A stretch of DNA of 6,429 nt, from contig JAITVC010000086.1 in assembly GCA_031286005.1 (NCBI GenBank), positions 1 to 6,429 on the forward strand, in the 5' to 3' direction. The position numbers were made by a program, and so were the translations under genes. Below the pieces are notes generated by a model. It was not told the DNA's origin and made no database searches. It saw only the letters and a program-made list of their open reading frames with translations. Below are positions 1-6,429 of this stretch, one piece after another. How positions within the stretch are numbered: position 1 is the first letter of the stretch; each line of letters begins with the position of its first letter. Origin of the DNA: Bacteroidales bacterium (GTDB lineage Bacteria; Bacteroidota; Bacteroidia; Bacteroidales; P3).

Positions 1-1533
1 CTGGCTTTTGTTCGCTTCGACGAAACGGCGGTTCCACTATTCTCGTTTCAAGATTATCACCACGATTTATATCCTCAATTCCGCTCGTTTAAGTATCCCA
101 AAGCCGGACAGGTTAATTCAAAAGTCAGTTGTCAGGTATTCGACATTGAGGCAAAAACGATTCGCCCGATGAATGTTCCTGCACAAGAAACCGAATATAT
201 TCCACGTATTGCTTTTGTAGCCGAATCGCAATTGACTGTAATGACTTTCAATCGCGAGCAGAATATTTTTAATATGTATTCCGTCAATCCGCGTTCGGCT
301 GTCAGTCGCCTTATTTTGCACGAAACAAACGACAAATATATCGACGACGGACTGATTCCCTCCATTCATTTTATGCCCGACGGTTTTGTTTTTCTGAGCG
401 AAAGGAACGGCTATTCGCAGGTATATAGCTATTCTCTTTCGGGTGTTTTACAGAAGCAACTGACATCGGGCGAATACGACGTAACGAAAATAGCAGCCGT
501 TAATCCCGAAACAAAAACGGTGTTTTACGAAGCGGCAGACGAAAGCCCTTTGCGACGCTCGGTTTACAAAGTGGATCTATTGAAAGGTACAAAAACCAAA
601 CTTTCGTCTCAAACGGGTTACAACTCGGCATCATTTGGCCAAAACGGAAAATATTTCGTTAATCGGTGGTCGGATGCAAACACGCCTGCCGTCTTCACCT
701 TGCATGATACCAACGGTAAACTCTTGAAAACGATAGAAGACAACAGTGAACTAAAAACCAAAATAGCAACGCTTAACTTGCCTCCTAAAGAATTTATAAC
801 CATCGGAACCGGCGACAGCACCTCATTGAATGCTTGGATAAAGAAACCCGCAGAATTTGAATCGGGCAAGAAATATCCGTTGGTAATGGTGCAATACAGT
901 GGTCCCGGTTCGCAAGAGGTATTGGATAAATTTATTATCGATTGGACAGACTATTTGCTTACGCAAGGTTTTGTAGTTGCATGTGTAGATGGACACGGAA
1001 CAGGAGGCAGAGGCGAAGCTTTCAAGAAAAGTACCTACCTGAATTTAGGCCTAAAAGAGTCTGCCGACCAAATAGCAGCAGCCCGTTATTTAGCTTCGTT
1101 TCCCTACATCGACGATAGCCGGATGGGGATTTGGGGCTGGAGCTACGGCGGATACAATGTGCTGATGAGTATGAGCAGCGGTAATGTTTTCAAAGCCGGT
1201 GTGGCAATAGCTCCGGTTACCGATTGGCGATTCTACGATTCGGTTTATGCCGAGCGGTTTATGCGCACTCCGCAGCAAAACAATGAAGGATACACCGCCG
1301 GTTCGGCTATTGCATTGGCGGATAAATTATCGGGCAATTTGTTGATTATACACGGTTCGGCTGACGACAATGTGCATTTTCAGAACACAATGGAGTATGC
1401 CGATGCTCTGATTGCTGCCGACAAGCAATTCGATTTGTTTGTTTTCCCCGATAGGAATCATTCTATTTTAGGACAGCATAACCGGACGTATTTGTATAAG
1501 AAAGTAGTGGATTTTTTCAAGAGGGAGTTGTAA
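1..1533 (+). CDS. Dipeptidyl peptidase IV-type S9 serine peptidase, 5'-truncated by the window edge
   Basis: Members of this family cleave X-Pro (or X-Ala) dipeptides from peptide N-termini, in the periplasm or at the cell surface of Bacteroidota, and feed peptide catabolism. The frame is open from base 1, so the ATG at 169 is internal (visible residue 57). About 511 residues are visible of a usual 700-740. The N-terminal part is the end of a DPPIV_N beta-propeller, including a YPKAG motif. It is followed by the alpha/beta-hydrolase domain from about residue 290. Visible catalytic features are the oxyanion Tyr299 in YSGPGSQ, nucleophile Ser381 in GWSYGG, Asp455 in HGSADDNVHF and His487 in RNHSI, so the triad is complete. 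The propeller Glu-Glu pair that binds the substrate amino terminus would lie upstream, as would any signal peptide, so DPP IV and prolyl tripeptidyl peptidase cannot be separated with certainty. The retained C-terminus (NTMEYADALIAADKQFD) favours DPP IV. One oddity is His332 in DGHGTG, where relatives normally have Arg. Confidence 0.93.
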   Translation: MAFVRFDETAVPLFSFQDYHHDLYPQFRSFKYPKAGQVNSKVSCQVFDIEAKTIRPMNVPAQETEYIPRIAFVAESQLTVMTFNREQNIFNMYSVNPRSAVSRLILHETNDKYIDDGLIPSIHFMPDGFVFLSERNGYSQVYSYSLSGVLQKQLTSGEYDVTKIAAVNPETKTVFYEAADESPLRRSVYKVDLLKGTKTKLSSQTGYNSASFGQNGKYFVNRWSDANTPAVFTLHDTNGKLLKTIEDNSELKTKIATLNLPPKEFITIGTGDSTSLNAWIKKPAEFESGKKYPLVMVQYSGPGSQEVLDKFIIDWTDYLLTQGFVVACVDGHGTGGRGEAFKKSTYLNLGLKESADQIAAARYLASFPYIDDSRMGIWGWSYGGYNVLMSMSSGNVFKAGVAIAPVTDWRFYDSVYAERFMRTPQQNNEGYTAGSAIALADKLSGNLLIIHGSADDNVHFQNTMEYADALIAADKQFDLFVFPDRNHSILGQHNRTYLYKKVVDFFKREL

Positions 1534-1544
1534 TACAAAAGCAG

Positions 1545-1552
1545 TACCTTTG
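1545..1552 (+). promoter_or_regulatory. Bacteroidota-type -7 promoter element of the restriction-modification operon
   Basis: TACCTTTG matches the Bacteroidota -7 consensus TAnnTTTG exactly. It lies 12 bases after the peptidase stop codon and 22 bases before the ATG at 1575, which would give a short leader of roughly 15-20 bases. No clear -33 TTTG is visible at the usual spacing; the best upstream material is the T-run at 1512-1516. The element overlaps a small dyad with arms TACAAA (1534-1539) and TTTGTA (1549-1554), which could bind a regulator or be chance. No Shine-Dalgarno sequence is evident in the leader, as is usual for the phylum. Confidence 0.5.
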
Positions 1553-1574
1553 TATAAATAAAAGTTCGAGCAAT

Positions 1575-2246
1575 ATGACAAAGCATCCTCTCACAATAAA
1601 AAATCTAATTACTCTTGCAAAAGAATTTTGTGAGCAAGAATCAAGGAATCCCAATCGTGAACTCTTCGGCATAACTGATGGCAAGGCCGTTGGCACATAC
1701 ATTGAGCATAAGTTCAAAGATTTTCTGCTTGAAAAGTATAACACAGAGATTGGCAGTTCGGCAAGCGAGATAGATTTGCCTTCCGTAGAAATCAACACTG
1801 AGATAAAAGTTACTTCAATCAAGCAACCGCAATCTTCTTGTCCATTCAAAAACGCACAGCAAAAGATTTTTGGTTTGGGTTATAATTTATTGGTGTTTGT
1901 TTACGACAAGCAAGATGACGCAAAAACCAAAACAGCACTATTAGATTTCGTAAGTTGCTCGTTTATTGAAGAAGAGCGGACAGCTGATTATCAAACGACA
2001 ACTGCATTATTGCAGATGATTGCTAATAAAGCCAATGCAGAAGATGTTTCTGCTTATTTGAACGACCGTAATATACCTGCTGATGAAATTACACTTATTA
2101 ATTTGGCAGAACATATTTTGAAAAATCCGCCAAAAGTCGGCTATCTCACTATTTCTAATGCTTTACAATGGCGTTTGCAATACGGCAGAATTGTAATGCT
2201 TAAAGATACAGTTTCGGGAATTACCAAAATCATAGATAAAAGCTGA
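1575..2246 (+). CDS. Probable type II restriction endonuclease, PD-(D/E)XK-like, specificity unknown
   Basis: The 223-residue protein has no signal peptide or membrane segment and is probably cytoplasmic. The likely role is cleavage of DNA that lacks the methylation placed by the enzyme encoded directly downstream. A candidate active site is Glu44 (YIEHKF), Asp67 (SEIDLP) and Glu76-x-Lys78 (TEIKVTS), in the order of a PD-(D/E)XK nuclease fold. After it come a conserved-looking KQPQSSCPF segment (83-91) and a hydrophobic beta-strand, GYNLLVFVYDK (102-112), typical of the strand after the active-site hairpin. The length is usual for a simple type II enzyme. I cannot name a prototype or recognition sequence. 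The ATG at 1575 is chosen because it follows the TACCTTTG promoter element and precedes the conserved-looking region. The stop is one base from the methyltransferase start, so the two genes are surely co-transcribed. The call rests mainly on the motif and the partner gene; a different DNA-processing role is possible. Confidence 0.7.
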   Translation: MTKHPLTIKNLITLAKEFCEQESRNPNRELFGITDGKAVGTYIEHKFKDFLLEKYNTEIGSSASEIDLPSVEINTEIKVTSIKQPQSSCPFKNAQQKIFGLGYNLLVFVYDKQDDAKTKTALLDFVSCSFIEEERTADYQTTTALLQMIANKANAEDVSAYLNDRNIPADEITLINLAEHILKNPPKVGYLTISNALQWRLQYGRIVMLKDTVSGITKIIDKS

Positions 2247-2247
2247 C

Positions 2248-3897
2248 ATGATTTTCGATTCTGTACATATCGGTTTTGAGGCTATTTCTTTTTTTAAGAG
2301 AGAGCTATTTACTTCATTCAAAATGGCTAACTTTATTTTGAATGATAAAACAGGTATTGTTGTTTTCTTTAAAAAAGAAGACGACTTTATCCAATTTCAA
2401 CAAACATTGAAAATCAATCACAATACCGTTGCCGAAAATCGCGCTGAGTATGGTGATTTTCAAACCAATAAAAAACTTACCGAATCTATTTGCGTTTATT
2501 TAGATAGAAAAAATATAAATCCCAAGATTTTAGTTGAACCAACTTGTGGAAAAGGTAGCTTTATTTTGTCAGCAATTAAGACTTTTGCATCATTACAGCA
2601 AGTTTTTGGTGTTGAAATTCAAGAAAAATATTTATGGCATTTAAAGTTTGAATTACTCGAATATTTTCTACAAAATCCAAGAGCAAACAAACCACAAATA
2701 AATTTATATCATTGTAATGTGTTTAATTTTGATTTTAACCAAATTAAAAATCAAATAAACGACCAAGAATTGTTAGTTATTGGAAATCCGCCTTGGGTAA
2801 CAAACTCAACACTTTCAACGCTCAATTCAAAGAACTTACCTCGAAAATCAAATTTCAAAAACGCAAGAGGAATTGATGCAATTACAGGCAAAGGGAATTT
2901 TGACATTGGCGAGTTTATTTCTTTGAAAATGTTGGATTTATTTTCAACAAAAAATGGAAATCTTGTATTTTTGATAAAAAATTCTGTTGTAAAAAATATT
3001 GTTTTTGAGCAAAAAAAGAACAAATATCCGATTGCTGGTATCGAAAAACATACAATTAATGCAAAGAAAGAATTTGATGCTGCTGTTGATGCAAGTTTAT
3101 TCGTTTGTAAATTTAACTCAACACCCGAATTTACAGCAAAAGAATTTGATTTTTACATCTTAAAACCTCGTGTAACTTTGGGTTGGGTAAACAATAAGTT
3201 TGCATCTGACATCGAAAAATACAAAAAACACCAACATTTAGATGGCGTTTGTCCATTTGAGTGGCGACAAGGTATTAAGCACGATTGTGCTAAAGTGATG
3301 GAATTGGAGCGCATTGACGGTGGATTTCGGAATGCACTTGGTGAAGAGTTCGAGTTGGAAGAAGATTTGGTTTATGGAATATTGAAAAGTTCAGATTTAA
3401 AACAAGATGTTGTAGATATTCCACGAAAATATACAATTATTACTCAAAAAAGAATTGGGGAAGAAACGAGCCAAATCTTAGAAAGATTGCCAAAAACAAG
3501 AGCATACCTGCACCAACACAAAGAATATTTCCTTAACAGGAAATCAAGTATTTACAACAGAAAACCCATGTTTTCTATTTTTGGTGTGTGCGATTATTCA
3601 TTCAAACCCTACAAAGTTGCCATTTCAGGACTTTACAAACAGACGAAATTTACGCTTATAAAACCAAACGGAACGGTTTTATTGCTTGATGATACATGTT
3701 ACTTTATTGGTTTTGACACCTTTGAAGAAGCACAAAATATTCAGAATGTGCTAAATCAAATGGAAACACAAAAATTTATTGAGTCATTCGTGTTCACCGA
3801 CTCTAAAAGAGTCATAACAAAGGATCTGTTAATGCGAATTGGCTTTGCTAATCATTTTATCAATATCAAAAACAAACAATTAAATATTTTTGAATGA
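2248..3897 (+). CDS. Type II DNA adenine-N6 methyltransferase, gamma class (M.TaqI/Eco57I-like)
   Basis: This enzyme transfers a methyl group from S-adenosylmethionine to the N6 of adenine in a specific DNA sequence, protecting host DNA from the upstream nuclease. The 549-residue protein shows the gamma-class motif order: motif X-like EYGDFQTN (68-74), motif I LVEPTCGKGSF (95-105) for SAM binding, an acidic motif II residue in GVEI (121-124), and catalytic motif IV NPPW (180-183). The segment from 184 to 222 (SNFKN, DAITGKGNFDI) is rich in residues typical of these enzymes. Residues from about 300 onward form the target-recognition region, ending in the YSFKPYKVAISGLYK block (450-464) seen in TaqI/Eco57I-like C-terminal domains. 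It has no fused nuclease motif. The ATG at 2248 is chosen for tight coupling (one base after the endonuclease stop). A second Met at residue 26 (base 2323) is possible, but residues 1-25 look protein-like. The gene is very AT-rich compared with both flanks. Confidence 0.92.
   Translation: MIFDSVHIGFEAISFFKRELFTSFKMANFILNDKTGIVVFFKKEDDFIQFQQTLKINHNTVAENRAEYGDFQTNKKLTESICVYLDRKNINPKILVEPTCGKGSFILSAIKTFASLQQVFGVEIQEKYLWHLKFELLEYFLQNPRANKPQINLYHCNVFNFDFNQIKNQINDQELLVIGNPPWVTNSTLSTLNSKNLPRKSNFKNARGIDAITGKGNFDIGEFISLKMLDLFSTKNGNLVFLIKNSVVKNIVFEQKKNKYPIAGIEKHTINAKKEFDAAVDASLFVCKFNSTPEFTAKEFDFYILKPRVTLGWVNNKFASDIEKYKKHQHLDGVCPFEWRQGIKHDCAKVMELERIDGGFRNALGEEFELEEDLVYGILKSSDLKQDVVDIPRKYTIITQKRIGEETSQILERLPKTRAYLHQHKEYFLNRKSSIYNRKPMFSIFGVCDYSFKPYKVAISGLYKQTKFTLIKPNGTVLLLDDTCYFIGFDTFEEAQNIQNVLNQMETQKFIESFVFTDSKRVITKDLLMRIGFANHFINIKNKQLNIFE
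3885..3892 (+). promoter_or_regulatory. Weak candidate -7 element upstream of ahcY
   Basis: TATTTTTG fits TAnnTTTG but lies inside the last codons of the methyltransferase, with no TTTG at the expected -33 spacing, and would give a leader of about 90 bases. In such AT-rich DNA a chance match is likely. The remaining leader (3898-3991) is A-rich, and I see no terminator, riboswitch-like pairing or better promoter in it. ahcY may therefore be read partly from the restriction-modification promoter. Confidence 0.2.
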
Positions 3898-3983
3898 AAA
3901 TATACCCTTTTATTAAATCGCAATGGGAAATAATTTATGAATTACAAGTAAATCAAAGATTAAAAATAAAAACCAACAAATAA
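3894..3983 (+). CDS. Possible 29-codon ORF overlapping the methyltransferase stop; remnant or chance
   Basis: The ATG at 3894 overlaps the methyltransferase TGA in an ATGA arrangement, a classic sign of translational coupling. The frame reads 29 codons ([18 protein letters not shown]...) to TAA at 3981, eight bases before the ahcY start. The first 18 residues have the look of a real globular N-terminus with aromatic and hydrophobic residues. The last ten ([11 protein letters not shown]) look like translated A-rich intergenic DNA. One reading is that this is the 5' end of a third gene of the cassette, cut off where the insert joins ahcY upstream DNA. It may equally be a chance ORF in AT-rich sequence. 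No function can be assigned. Confidence 0.25.
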   Translation: MKIYPFIKSQWEIIYELQVNQRLKIKTNK

Positions 3984-3991
3984 AACCAATC

Positions 3992-5410
3992 ATGACAAAA
4001 GAATTAGTACCCAATCTGCCTTATTTAGTGGCAGATATTAATTTGGCCGATTTTGGTCGAAAAGAAATTGAAATCGCCGAACATGAAATGCCCGGACTGA
4101 TGGCGCTCAGAAAAAAATATGGTGCCGAAAAACCGCTGAAAGGTGCTCGCATCATGGGGTCGCTCCACATGACAGTGCAAACTGCCGTGCTTATTGAAAC
4201 ACTGAAAGAATTAGGTGCCGACATTCGTTGGGTGAGTTGCAACATCTTCTCTACACAGGACCATGCTGCTGCTGCGATTGCTGCTGCAGGTATTCCTGTT
4301 TTTGCATGGAAAGGCGAGACCCTCGAAGAATACTGGTGGTGTACCGAACAGGCGCTTCAATTTCCCGGCGGCAAAGGACCCAACCTCATAGTAGACGATG
4401 GCGGAGATGCAACTCTGTTGATTCATTGGGGTTACAGAGCCGAGAACGATGCTGCTTTCCTCAATAAAAAGGCATCGAGCCACGAAGAACAAGTGATTAT
4501 CGACACTTTGTCGCGTATCCTGAAAGAAGATAATCAGCGCTGGCACCGGACAGTGGCCGAATGGAAAGGCGTTTCGGAAGAAACCACTACCGGCGTACAC
4601 CGGTTGTATCAGATGATGGAGCGTGGCGAACTGCTGATTCCGGCCATCAATGTGAACGACTCGGTTACCAAATCGAAGTTTGACAACCTCTACGGTTGCC
4701 GCGAATCGCTGGCCGACGGCATCAAACGCGCTACCGATGTGATGATTGCCGGAAAGGTTGTAGTTGTTGCCGGTTATGGCGACGTAGGCAAGGGTTGCGC
4801 TCACTCGATGCGCTCGTATGGCGCTCGCGTGCTTGTTACCGAAATAGACCCTATATGCGCTTTGCAAGCTGCAATGGAGGGTTTTGAAGTAACTACTATG
4901 GAAGATGCAGTGAAAGAAGGCAATATTTTCGTTACGACTACCGGAAACAGGGATATTATTACCATTGAGCATTTGGCGGCAATGAACGATCAAGCTATCG
5001 TATGCAACATTGGCCACTTCGATAACGAAATACAAGTGGAGAAATTGGTAAACTATCCCGGTATCAAACATACTAACATCAAACCACAGGTGGATAAATA
5101 CACTTTCCCTGCGGGACAATCGATATTCCTGTTGGCCGAAGGCCGTTTGGTAAATTTGGGCTGTGCTACGGGACACCCGTCGTTTGTGATGAGCAACTCG
5201 TTTACCAACCAAACACTGGCACAACTCGATTTGTGGCAAAACGATTATGCCGTTGATGTATATCGTTTACCCAAGCATTTGGACGAGGAAGTAGCTCGCC
5301 TGCACCTTGAGCGTATTGGTGTGAAGCTAACCAAACTAACTCCTTCGCAAGCCGATTACATTGGCGTATCCGTCGATGGGCCGTATAAACCGGAACATTA
5401 CAGATATTGA
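3992..5410 (+). CDS. ahcY: S-adenosylhomocysteine hydrolase (adenosylhomocysteinase)
   Basis: This cytosolic NAD-dependent enzyme reversibly splits S-adenosylhomocysteine into adenosine and homocysteine. It removes the inhibitory product of all SAM-dependent methylations and feeds the methionine cycle. The 472 residues are full length for the bacterial form, about 40 longer than the 432-residue human enzyme; the extra residues lie roughly between 145 and 195. Visible family residues are His59 in SLHMT, Asp135 in VDDGGD, Asn222, Lys227, Asp231 and Asn232 in the [11 protein letters not shown] block, the NAD-binding GYGDVGKG (261-268), His395 in [11 protein letters not shown], and the C-terminal KPEHYRY, whose Lys466 and Tyr470 reach the NAD of a neighbouring subunit in the tetramer. 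The start at 3992 gives the expected N-terminus; the preceding AACAAATAAAACCAATC has no Shine-Dalgarno, as is typical in Bacteroidota. Composition is about half G+C, unlike the preceding two genes. A terminator follows at 5504. Confidence 0.98.
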   Translation: MTKELVPNLPYLVADINLADFGRKEIEIAEHEMPGLMALRKKYGAEKPLKGARIMGSLHMTVQTAVLIETLKELGADIRWVSCNIFSTQDHAAAAIAAAGIPVFAWKGETLEEYWWCTEQALQFPGGKGPNLIVDDGGDATLLIHWGYRAENDAAFLNKKASSHEEQVIIDTLSRILKEDNQRWHRTVAEWKGVSEETTTGVHRLYQMMERGELLIPAINVNDSVTKSKFDNLYGCRESLADGIKRATDVMIAGKVVVVAGYGDVGKGCAHSMRSYGARVLVTEIDPICALQAAMEGFEVTTMEDAVKEGNIFVTTTGNRDIITIEHLAAMNDQAIVCNIGHFDNEIQVEKLVNYPGIKHTNIKPQVDKYTFPAGQSIFLLAEGRLVNLGCATGHPSFVMSNSFTNQTLAQLDLWQNDYAVDVYRLPKHLDEEVARLHLERIGVKLTKLTPSQADYIGVSVDGPYKPEHYRY

Positions 5411-5462
5411 GTTGATTTGCAAATGTGCCGATTAGCCAATTCGGGAATGACATACAAAAAGC

Positions 5463-5488
5463 GTCGTCATTTCGAGAAGTGAAACGAC
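5463..5488 (+). repeat. Imperfect palindrome resembling dispersed intergenic repeats
   Basis: TCATTTC (5467-5473) and GAAGTGA (5476-5482) face each other across GA with a single G-T wobble. An alternative fold pairs GTCG and TTTC (5463-5466, 5470-5473) with GAAA and CGAC (5481-5488). The core CGTCATTTCGA recalls the start of REP-like dispersed elements found between genes in many bacteria. Only one copy is present in the window, so repeat status cannot be shown here. Confidence 0.3.
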
Positions 5489-5503
5489 AACGCAATACCA
5501 CAA

Positions 5504-5550
5504 ACGAGGCTGTCTAAAAACACATTAGGCAGCCTCGTCGTTATTTTTTC
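5504..5550 (+). terminator. Strong rho-independent terminator of ahcY
   Basis: A 14-base stem, ACGAGGCTGTCTAA (5504-5517) with TTAGGCAGCCTCGT (5525-5538), pairs throughout with a single U-G wobble around a 7-base loop (AAACACA). The plus-strand tail TTATTTTTTC (5541-5550) supplies the U-tract. On the minus strand the same stem is followed only by TTGTGG, so termination of the convergent oxidoreductase transcript here would be weaker. The tract abuts the stop codon of that gene. Confidence 0.88.
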
Positions 5551-6429
5551 TATTTCAGGTTTATCACCTTACCTGTTTTGGCGCTTTTGATGGCCGATTC
5601 CAAAATCTCAACCACAATCAGGTTGTTCTCTAACGAGGAGAGGTCGGTGGGTTGCAAGTCGATTTGTCCACGTACAACGGCTTTCAGGTAATAATAGGGG
5701 TCGTTGTAAGGCTTTCTGAGGGCGGGCAAAGTTTCTTTCGTTTCCTTATTGTTGGTATAAACCCGCATATCCGACCACGTATCCTGATAGATATAGCCTT
5801 TGGTGCCGTATATGTGCATATCTTTGCGATTCATAGGCCAATTCCATGAAGCCATAATCTGCACGGTAGCCGCAGGATATTCCAGTATAATGGTTGCATC
5901 GTCATCCACTTTAGGATATATATCCGGTTTTTGCTGCTTGAGAACAGCATACACACTTTTGGGTTTTTGTCCTTTCAAGAGCCACGTTGCCAAATTTGCC
6001 CCGTAACAACCAAAATCAATCACAGCGCCGCCGCCATTCAGTACAGGGTCGGTTAGCCAATCGGTAAACTCTTTACCGCATTTTATCTCAAAAGGGCCTT
6101 GATGTCCGTCATATACATTGATGCGGGTAATGTTGCCAATGGCATCGGTATCTACCAATTGTTTTGCTTTGGTATTGGTGCTATACCATGTTGTTTCGTA
6201 ATTTGTGAGCAAAAATATGTTGTATTTACGAGCAAGTTCGGCCATGCGTTTAGCGTGTTTCATGTTCACCGCCAAAGGCTTTTCTACCATTACGTGAATA
6301 CCTCTCGGAGCGCAAGCCTCTACCACTCGCAAGTGGTAGAAAATCGATTCGTAAACGACTACCACTTCGGGCTTGGTTTTATCGAGCATTTCCTCTAAAT
6401 CTGCATAAAAAAGTGAGGCGTCTAATTTT
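5550..6429 (-). CDS. Gfo/Idh/MocA family NAD(P)-dependent oxidoreductase, 5'-truncated by the window edge
   Basis: Enzymes of this family oxidise or reduce sugars, inositols and related polyols using NAD(P). The frame stays open past the ATG at 6389 to the right edge, and the 13 extra residues (KLDASLFYADLEE) continue the usual Y-x-D-hinge pattern. That ATG is therefore internal, and the dinucleotide-binding GxGxxG is beyond the window. About 292 residues are visible, and some 45-50 N-terminal ones are probably missing. Visible are EKP (visible residues 49-51; bases 6276-6284), whose Lys is catalytic and contacts the cofactor, and the C-terminal-domain motif GGGAVIDFGCYGAN with Asp138 and Tyr142. 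That Asp-x-Gly-x-Tyr arrangement recalls glucose-fructose oxidoreductase and D-xylose dehydrogenase-like members rather than His-containing inositol dehydrogenases. The substrate cannot be fixed. The gene is convergent with ahcY and its composition matches ahcY and the peptidase. Its promoter and any signal peptide are outside the window. Confidence 0.92.
   Translation of the reverse strand, partial: KLDASLFYADLEEMLDKTKPEVVVVYESIFYHLRVVEACAPRGIHVMVEKPLAVNMKHAKRMAELARKYNIFLLTNYETTWYSTNTKAKQLVDTDAIGNITRINVYDGHQGPFEIKCGKEFTDWLTDPVLNGGGAVIDFGCYGANLATWLLKGQKPKSVYAVLKQQKPDIYPKVDDDATIILEYPAATVQIMASWNWPMNRKDMHIYGTKGYIYQDTWSDMRVYTNNKETKETLPALRKPYNDPYYYLKAVVRGQIDLQPTDLSSLENNLIVVEILESAIKSAKTGKVINLK

Larger units (their letters stand above)
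1534..3983 (+). other. Putative horizontally acquired restriction-modification cassette
   Basis: This block between the peptidase stop and the ahcY leader holds the endonuclease gene, the methyltransferase gene and a possible 29-codon remnant. Its base composition differs from both sides: 9 of 60 bases are G or C in 2701-2760 and 22 of 60 in 1921-1980, against 29 of 60 in 1141-1200 and 30 of 60 in 4561-4620. Codon choice shifts with it, towards A/T-ending codons and long Lys/Asn/Phe-rich stretches. No transposase, integrase, tRNA, inverted terminal repeats or convincing target duplication is visible, so the route of entry is unknown. The left boundary lies within 1534-1574. The right one probably lies within 3898-3985. 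Transfer is an inference. Confidence 0.55.

Noticed and set aside
169..1533. ATG at 169 as the start of the peptidase
   Set aside because: The frame continues upstream to base 1 with clear family sequence (LAFVRFDE, YPKAG), so this Met is internal.
1512..2307. FFKREL encoded at the end of the peptidase and again near the methyltransferase N-terminus, with similar DNA (about 14 of 18 bases)
   Set aside because: The similarity is short and low in complexity, and each copy fits its own protein; it does not support a duplication or an att-like repeat.
1556..3985. AAATAAAA at 1556-1563 and 3978-3985 as a target-site duplication flanking the cassette
   Set aside because: Eight A/T-only bases occur often in such AT-rich DNA, and no terminal inverted repeats accompany them.
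4211..5239. Long 342-codon antisense frame inside ahcY
   Set aside because: It lies wholly opposite a well-conserved gene, shows no recognisable domain, and is explained by the codon structure of ahcY.
5447..5482. 11-codon basic ORF (MTYKKRRHFEK) in the spacer after ahcY
   Set aside because: Very short, with no ribosome-binding or conservation signal, and inside the palindromic region.
5550..6389. Oxidoreductase starting at the ATG at 6389
   Set aside because: The frame stays open to the window edge and the upstream residues fit the family; the Rossmann glycine motif is still missing.

Overview
The window looks like a chromosomal segment of a member of the Bacteroidota, probably the order Bacteroidales. 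Three things suggest this. The S9 peptidase closely resembles the dipeptidyl peptidase IV of Porphyromonas-type organisms. The genes lack strong Shine-Dalgarno sequences and have A-rich leaders. A perfect TAnnTTTG element, the Bacteroidota -7 promoter motif, lies just upstream of one gene. The genus cannot be fixed from sequence alone.

Layout, left to right. (1) Bases 1-1533 carry the C-terminal two thirds of a DPP IV-type serine peptidase; its start is outside the window. (2) Bases 1534-3983 hold an AT-rich insert-like block. It contains a likely promoter, a probable PD-(D/E)XK type II restriction endonuclease (1575-2246), an N6-adenine DNA methyltransferase of the M.TaqI-like gamma class (2248-3897), and a possible 29-codon gene remnant overlapping the methyltransferase stop (3894-3983). 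(3) Bases 3992-5410 encode S-adenosylhomocysteine hydrolase (ahcY). (4) Bases 5411-5549 separate convergent genes and hold an imperfect palindrome and a strong rho-independent terminator. (5) Bases 5550-6429, minus strand, carry a Gfo/Idh/MocA oxidoreductase whose N-terminus is beyond the right edge.

The two central genes form a compact restriction-modification operon with the endonuclease first and one base between them. Base composition drops sharply there: 9 of 60 bases are G or C in 2701-2760, against 29 of 60 in 1141-1200 and 30 of 60 in 4561-4620. I infer that this cassette was acquired between ordinary metabolic genes. AhcY recycles the S-adenosylhomocysteine made by all methyltransferases, including this one, but the adjacency is more likely accidental than functional. 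I do not see a wholly new system. The least characterised items are the endonuclease, whose recognition sequence is unknown, and the small overlapping ORF.
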